Of a stretch of 43,441 bases of DNA, positions 40,198 to 43,441 are shown one piece after another; within the stretch, counting starts at the first letter, position 1; the number at the start of each line of letters is the position of its first letter. Under the pieces are notes generated by a model, which was given only the letters and a program-made list of their open reading frames with translations, did no database searches and was not told the origin of the DNA. A program made the translations under genes and the position numbers. This stretch comes from VGWB01 sp964480945 (GTDB lineage Bacteria; Bacteroidota; Ignavibacteria; UBA10030): NCBI GenBank assembly GCA_964480945.1, contig CAYZRX010000028.1, forward strand, positions 1 to 43,441, given 5' to 3'.

Positions 40198-40857
40198 TCA
40201 AACAAGCCGTTCTTTATGGGCTTTTGTCACCAAAGCGTGCCGATTGTGGACCTCCAGCTTCTGGAAGATATTCTTGAGATGCGTATCCACCGTGTAATAG
40301 CTCAGATTGAGCTGCTTGGCCATCTGCAGCGTCGTCAGCCCGCCGGTGACGCACCGGACGATGTCCTTCTCTCTCCTCGTAAGGTGATACCGGTTCTCTT
40401 CGGTCTCCCCCAGGAAGGCACCCATGACCCGCTTGGTGATCATCGGATCGAGCGGGGACCCGCCTTGCTGAACCTTCTCGATGGCGCTGATGATGTCGGT
40501 CGGGCTGGAGGACTTCAGAAGAAATCCGGCAGCTCCCCGGTTCATCGCTATGCGGATGTTCTCATCCAGATCGTACGATGTGAGCATGATGATCTGAGTC
40601 GCGGGCGTGATCCTCTTGATCGTCGTGATGGCGTCCAGACCGGATATCCTCGGCATCTTGATATCGAGGAGAATCGCGGTCGGGGGAGAATCTTCCGTCG
40701 TCAGAGCCTGTATCGCCGACTTGCAGGAGTGAAAGCACTTCTGACACTCGACGCTCTCGCTCTGGTTGAGAGCCTCCGAGAGGATGAGGCAAAAGCCCCG
40801 GTTATCATCAATGACCCAAACCGGAATGCGGTTCATCTCACTTGGTGTAGGACCCAT
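40198..40857 (-). CDS. NarL/FixJ-type response regulator
   Basis: Two-domain regulator of 219 residues. The receiver (VWVIDDNRGFCLILSEAL) has acidic residues DD and phospho-Asp in AILLDIKMPRISGLDAI, Thr/Ser in IIMLTSYD and Lys in FLLKSSSPTD. The C-terminal LuxR-type helix-turn-helix is LTRREKDIVRCVTGGLTTLQ followed by AKQLNLSYYTVDTHLKNIF. A GGGAAG precedes the ATG at 40857; a second ATG seven codons in is possible. It lies just past the PAS-PAS kinase gene, with the 100-N gap in between, and is its likely partner. About 260 nt without a gene separate it from the hybrid kinase start. Confidence 0.92.
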   Translation of the reverse strand: MGPTPSEMNRIPVWVIDDNRGFCLILSEALNQSESVECQKCFHSCKSAIQALTTEDSPPTAILLDIKMPRISGLDAITTIKRITPATQIIMLTSYDLDENIRIAMNRGAAGFLLKSSSPTDIISAIEKVQQGGSPLDPMITKRVMGAFLGETEENRYHLTRREKDIVRCVTGGLTTLQMAKQLNLSYYTVDTHLKNIFQKLEVHNRHALVTKAHKERLV

Positions 40858-40880
40858 AGCTCTTCCCTGCGATTAAAACT

Positions 40881-40980
40881 NNNNNNNNNNNNNNNNNNNN
40901 NNNNNNNNNNNNNNNNNNNNNNNNNNNNNNNNNNNNNNNNNNNNNNNNNNNNNNNNNNNNNNNNNNNNNNNNNNNNNNNN
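40881..40980. other. assembly gap (100 N) at the kinase 3' end
   Basis: Exactly 100 N, so size is unknown. The kinase reading frame enters it right after the end of its ATPase domain. On the other side only about 23 nt remain before the regulator's ATG, so the kinase end, and any extra domain, cannot be read. Confidence 0.99.
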
Positions 40981-42554
40981 AGAGCGGGGAGATAGACACG
41001 AAACGTCGTTCCCCGATCAACAACACTCTTGACCGTAATATAGCCCCTATGGCTTTGGACAATCCCCTGGGCGATCGACAAACCCAGTCCCGTGCCCTCT
41101 CCCCGTTCTCTTGTCGTGAAAAAAGGTTCAAAGATCCTTTCCAGATCTTCTTCTCGAACGCCCTTCCCCGTGTCGGTAACGCTGAACACGACGTACGGTC
41201 CGGGGTCCGCATCCGGATAGTATTCAAGAAGGTTCTCATCCGAGTCGACGTTCGCGGCCTCGATGGTCAGCACGCCGCCTGTCGGCATCGCGTCCCTCGC
41301 GTTGACGCAGAGATTGAGAAACACCTGCTTCAGCTGGTTCATGTCCCCCGAAACGTATCCGGCCTGGCCGTTGAGCTTCCGTTCGACGCGTATCGTTTCC
41401 GGCAGGCTGCGCTGCACGATGCTCAAAACCTGCTCGAGCAGCCGGCTCACGTCCAGCGTCACACGCTCGCCCGTGATCCCCCTCCCGTAGGTCATGATAT
41501 TCTTCACCAGCTCGAGACCGCTGCGAGCGCTCTCCTCGACCGCCTTCAAGATCGCACGACCCGACTCATCCGGGATCTTCCGCCTCAGCAGGTCGACCGA
41601 CATCGCGATGGGCGCAAGGATGTTCTGAAGGTCGTGCGCCATGCCCCCCGTCAGCAGCGCGATGCTCTCCATCTTCTGGGCACGGATGAACTGTGATTCC
41701 AGCCGCTTCTTTTCCGTGATGTCGGAGTTCACGATGAGGATGAAGCGGTCGCCCCCCGACGGTTTCTCCACTGTTCTCCAGCGGCTCTCCACCAGGATCT
41801 CCTTTCCGTCCTTTCGCCGGTGGTAGTGCTCCCCATGCCACTCATTGAATTGGCCGATATCCTCCATCGCGGCCTGGAACTCCTCCCATCTGGACGGGCG
41901 GTACAGGAGCTCGCCGATGGAGCGGTTGAGGGTTTCGTCTATTGCCCAGCCGTACATCAGCTCCGCGCCGGCGTTCCAGAACGTCACCTTTCCGTGATCG
42001 TCGACGACCATGATCGCATCCTGCGTCTGATCGAGGAGCGCGCTCTGCTCCCTGATCGTCTCCTCGAACTCCTTCCGCTTCGTGATATCGACGATAACAG
42101 CCTGGGCAAGTTCTTCCCCGGGCGCGATCCTGGCGGAGAAGAGGATCCAGAGATCCTCCCCATCCTTTCGGGTCGTTTGAATCTCGTACTCGGCAATGCG
42201 GCCCTCTCGGGTGAGGGACTGCCGGATGAGCTCGCGGGAGGAGGAGGAGAGGTTTTCCAAACAGCCCTGGAGCTCCTCCTCCGAGCCGCATCCAAACAGA
42301 GTCCTGATGGCCTCGTTCGCATCGACGACCGCCCAGGTATCGGGCGAGAACTTCATGATGCCGGCCAGCGAGTTGTCGAACAGGCTCCGGTATTTCTCCT
42401 CGCTTCTTCTCACCTCTTCAAGCTTCGCCTGCTGGGCTTCGATAACCCGGCGATGGCTCGAGATCATCACAACGACGTAAGCGACCGCGAACAGAAGCAG
42501 GATTGCACTTCCGCCAACAATTACCAACGATATGTCTATGCCTGAGGTCTGCAT
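40981..42554 (-). CDS. membrane PAS-PAS histidine kinase (3' end in gap)
   Basis: Sensor kinase, about 524 residues visible. Starting at the ATG at 42554, a TM helix at about 8-32 (DISLVIVGGSAILLLFAVAY) has almost no periplasmic part. A short coiled coil and two PAS domains follow (YRSLFDNSLAGIMKFSPDTW; AIMVVDDHGKVTFWNAGAEL). The HisKA helix has GGMAHDLQNILAPIAMSVDL with the phospho-His, and the ATPase domain NLCVNARDAM, DTGKGVRE and RGEGTGLGLSIAQGIVQSHR. The last readable residues are the normal end of an ATPase domain (TTFRVYLPA), so the protein may simply stop in the gap or carry an added receiver. It overlaps the six-TM gene by 19 nt. A start 20 residues upstream is possible but adds unconvincing sequence. 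Confidence 0.88.
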
Positions 42555-43171
42555 AGCAAGGCTTTTCCGTACATCATCATGGAGACAGCGTACAGGATCC
42601 AATTGACGTGCCAAAAAGAAATGAAATAACCGGGACCTAGTTTCAAGAGCTCGTTGCTCAAACCCAACACCACAAAACTGCCGGCGGAATAGACAATCGT
42701 AGCTGTCACTATCCAGAACATGGGTTCCTGCAAAAGCTGCCTCCTAGGCGTCTTGAGAAAGGCGTCGAGAGTGTAAATTGACATCACGAGCAGGAAAAAG
42801 CTAGTAATCATGGCCATGGTGTTGTTAAGGGCACCTGGATTGGCCAAACACACCTCGTCAACTAGCCAAATCGCAGTGAACATGATGGCACAGCCAAGCA
42901 GGATCTTTCGCGAAGTTCTACTTTCGAGTGAGCAATAGTAGACGAAAGCAAGGAGAGCTACCTCAATAAGATAGTAGATGTCAGATAGAAAGTAGTTCTT
43001 GATCTTGAACAGGCCCAAAATGAATTCTAGGGCTATGTTAACACAGGTGACAAGGCTAAATGCTGTGAACAGCTTCATCGGCCTGGTTAATTTCCTATAG
43101 CGGACCAGCCCTACGGTTGCAGGCACGAAAGTTGAACCAGCGGCAATGTATCCCATAATGGGGATGGGCAT
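42536..43171 (-). CDS. uncharacterised six-TM membrane protein
   Basis: Protein of 211 residues with about six hydrophobic helices in an almost loop-free layout. Examples are FTAFSLVTCVNIALEFILGL, YYLIEVALLAFVYYCSL, ILLGCAIMFTAIWLVDEV and AMITSFFLLVMSIYTL. The last are PMFWIVTATIVYSAGSFVVL and WHVNWILYAVSMMMYG. It ends in a short basic tail. I cannot assign a family, but similar small membrane proteins sit ahead of PAS kinases in Bacteroidota. It starts 10 nt after the small Cys-x3-Cys gene and overlaps the kinase by 19 nt, so the genes are co-transcribed and the last two are probably co-translated. Because the kinase has no periplasmic domain, this protein could supply the sensing part; that is a guess. 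Confidence 0.8.
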   Translation of the reverse strand: MPIPIMGYIAAGSTFVPATVGLVRYRKLTRPMKLFTAFSLVTCVNIALEFILGLFKIKNYFLSDIYYLIEVALLAFVYYCSLESRTSRKILLGCAIMFTAIWLVDEVCLANPGALNNTMAMITSFFLLVMSIYTLDAFLKTPRRQLLQEPMFWIVTATIVYSAGSFVVLGLSNELLKLGPGYFISFWHVNWILYAVSMMMYGKALLCRPQA

Positions 43172-43181
43172 CCTTCGGTCT

Positions 43182-43441
43182 CTATCGATTTAGTGGACTC
43201 GGGCCCGGACACACTGGCGGGCACGGCAGTATTTGATCAATCAAAGGGCCCTGCGTCAGATCGTTTCCGCTCCCGTCAACACCCACAAGGACAAGCGCTG
43301 GTGACCCATCGTCCTTCTGAGCGTAATAGTATCGGATTCCCACGCAACCGGGCTGAGATAGTACTTTGTCAAATGCATTTCTTCCGATATATCCACCCTT
43401 GATTGTGGGTACGCTCGGAAAATTCCTGAAATTCTGCACGT
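43182..43441 (-). CDS. small uncharacterised protein with C-terminal Cys-x3-Cys (probably 5'-truncated)
   Basis: The visible 85 residues run to the window edge. A GTG at 43439 could start it, but homologues as I remember them begin a few residues earlier, so it is probably cut by the edge. Features: IKGGYIGRNAFDKVLSQPGC, the VGIRYYYAQKDDGSPALVLV strand, GVDGSGNDLTQG and the C-terminal CPPVCP. It has no signal peptide or TM helix. Small proteins with this layout are frequent in Bacteroidota, have no known function and often neighbour membrane proteins, as here. The paired Cys may bind metal or be redox-active. Confidence 0.72.
   Translation of the reverse strand, partial: VQNFRNFPSVPTIKGGYIGRNAFDKVLSQPGCVGIRYYYAQKDDGSPALVLVGVDGSGNDLTQGPLIDQILPCPPVCPGPSPLNR

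Noticed and set aside
39964..40995. A 343-residue plus-strand frame
   Set aside because: It is antisense to the response regulator and runs into the 100-N gap; no family features.

Overview
The window is an origin-of-replication region from a draft bacterial scaffold; it contains three runs of exactly 100 N, at 25475-25574, 33152-33251 and 40881-40980. The best guess is an outer-membrane bacterium of the Bacteroidota/Ignavibacteriota (FCB) group. This rests on the complete MoxR-BatABCDE aerotolerance locus, the full-length YidC with a periplasmic domain, the TIGR03545/TIGR03546-type gene pair, and a small C-terminal Cys-x3-Cys protein of a type I associate with Bacteroidota. The assignment is an inference from gene content, not from a marker-gene search.

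Replication core (1-17.9 kb). Genes diverge from an AT-rich intergenic region at about 7.9-8.6 kb. Leftward run rpmH-rnpA-yidD-yidC, which ends at a strong terminator, then mnmE-mnmG-rsmG-murQ from its own promoter. Rightward run dnaA, dnaN, recF, a DUF721 (DciA-type) gene, gyrB and gyrA. Two near-consensus parS sites flank mnmG, although no parA or parB is present. Candidate DnaA boxes lie both upstream of dnaA (all in one orientation) and in the AT-rich dnaA-dnaN spacer, so the origin may be bipartite.

Envelope and stress block (17.9-29.4 kb, all minus strand). A seven-gene bat operon is read moxR, DUF58, a single-TM protein, batA, a batB-batC fusion, batD, batE. Downstream on the same strand come a TIGR03546/DUF2062 membrane protein, a large TIGR03545-type coiled-coil protein, and a membrane-anchored DUF192 protein. 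Together these look like factors acting at the inner membrane and periplasm.

Metabolic and sensory block (29.6-43.4 kb). On the plus strand are an L-lactate dehydrogenase and an M13 zinc metallopeptidase, followed by a terminator shared with a tRNA-Gly(CCC) on the opposite strand. On the minus strand come a small membrane protein and a three-subunit periplasmic molybdenum hydroxylase (Mo, FAD/4Fe-4S, and Tat-exported 2Fe-2S subunits). These are followed by a hybrid histidine kinase, a NarL-type response regulator, a membrane PAS-PAS histidine kinase, a six-TM protein and a small Cys-x3-Cys protein. The last four probably form one signalling unit and are the least understood part of the window.

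Limits: family assignments come from motifs and memory of families; no searches were run. Promoters, operators and DnaA boxes were matched by eye.
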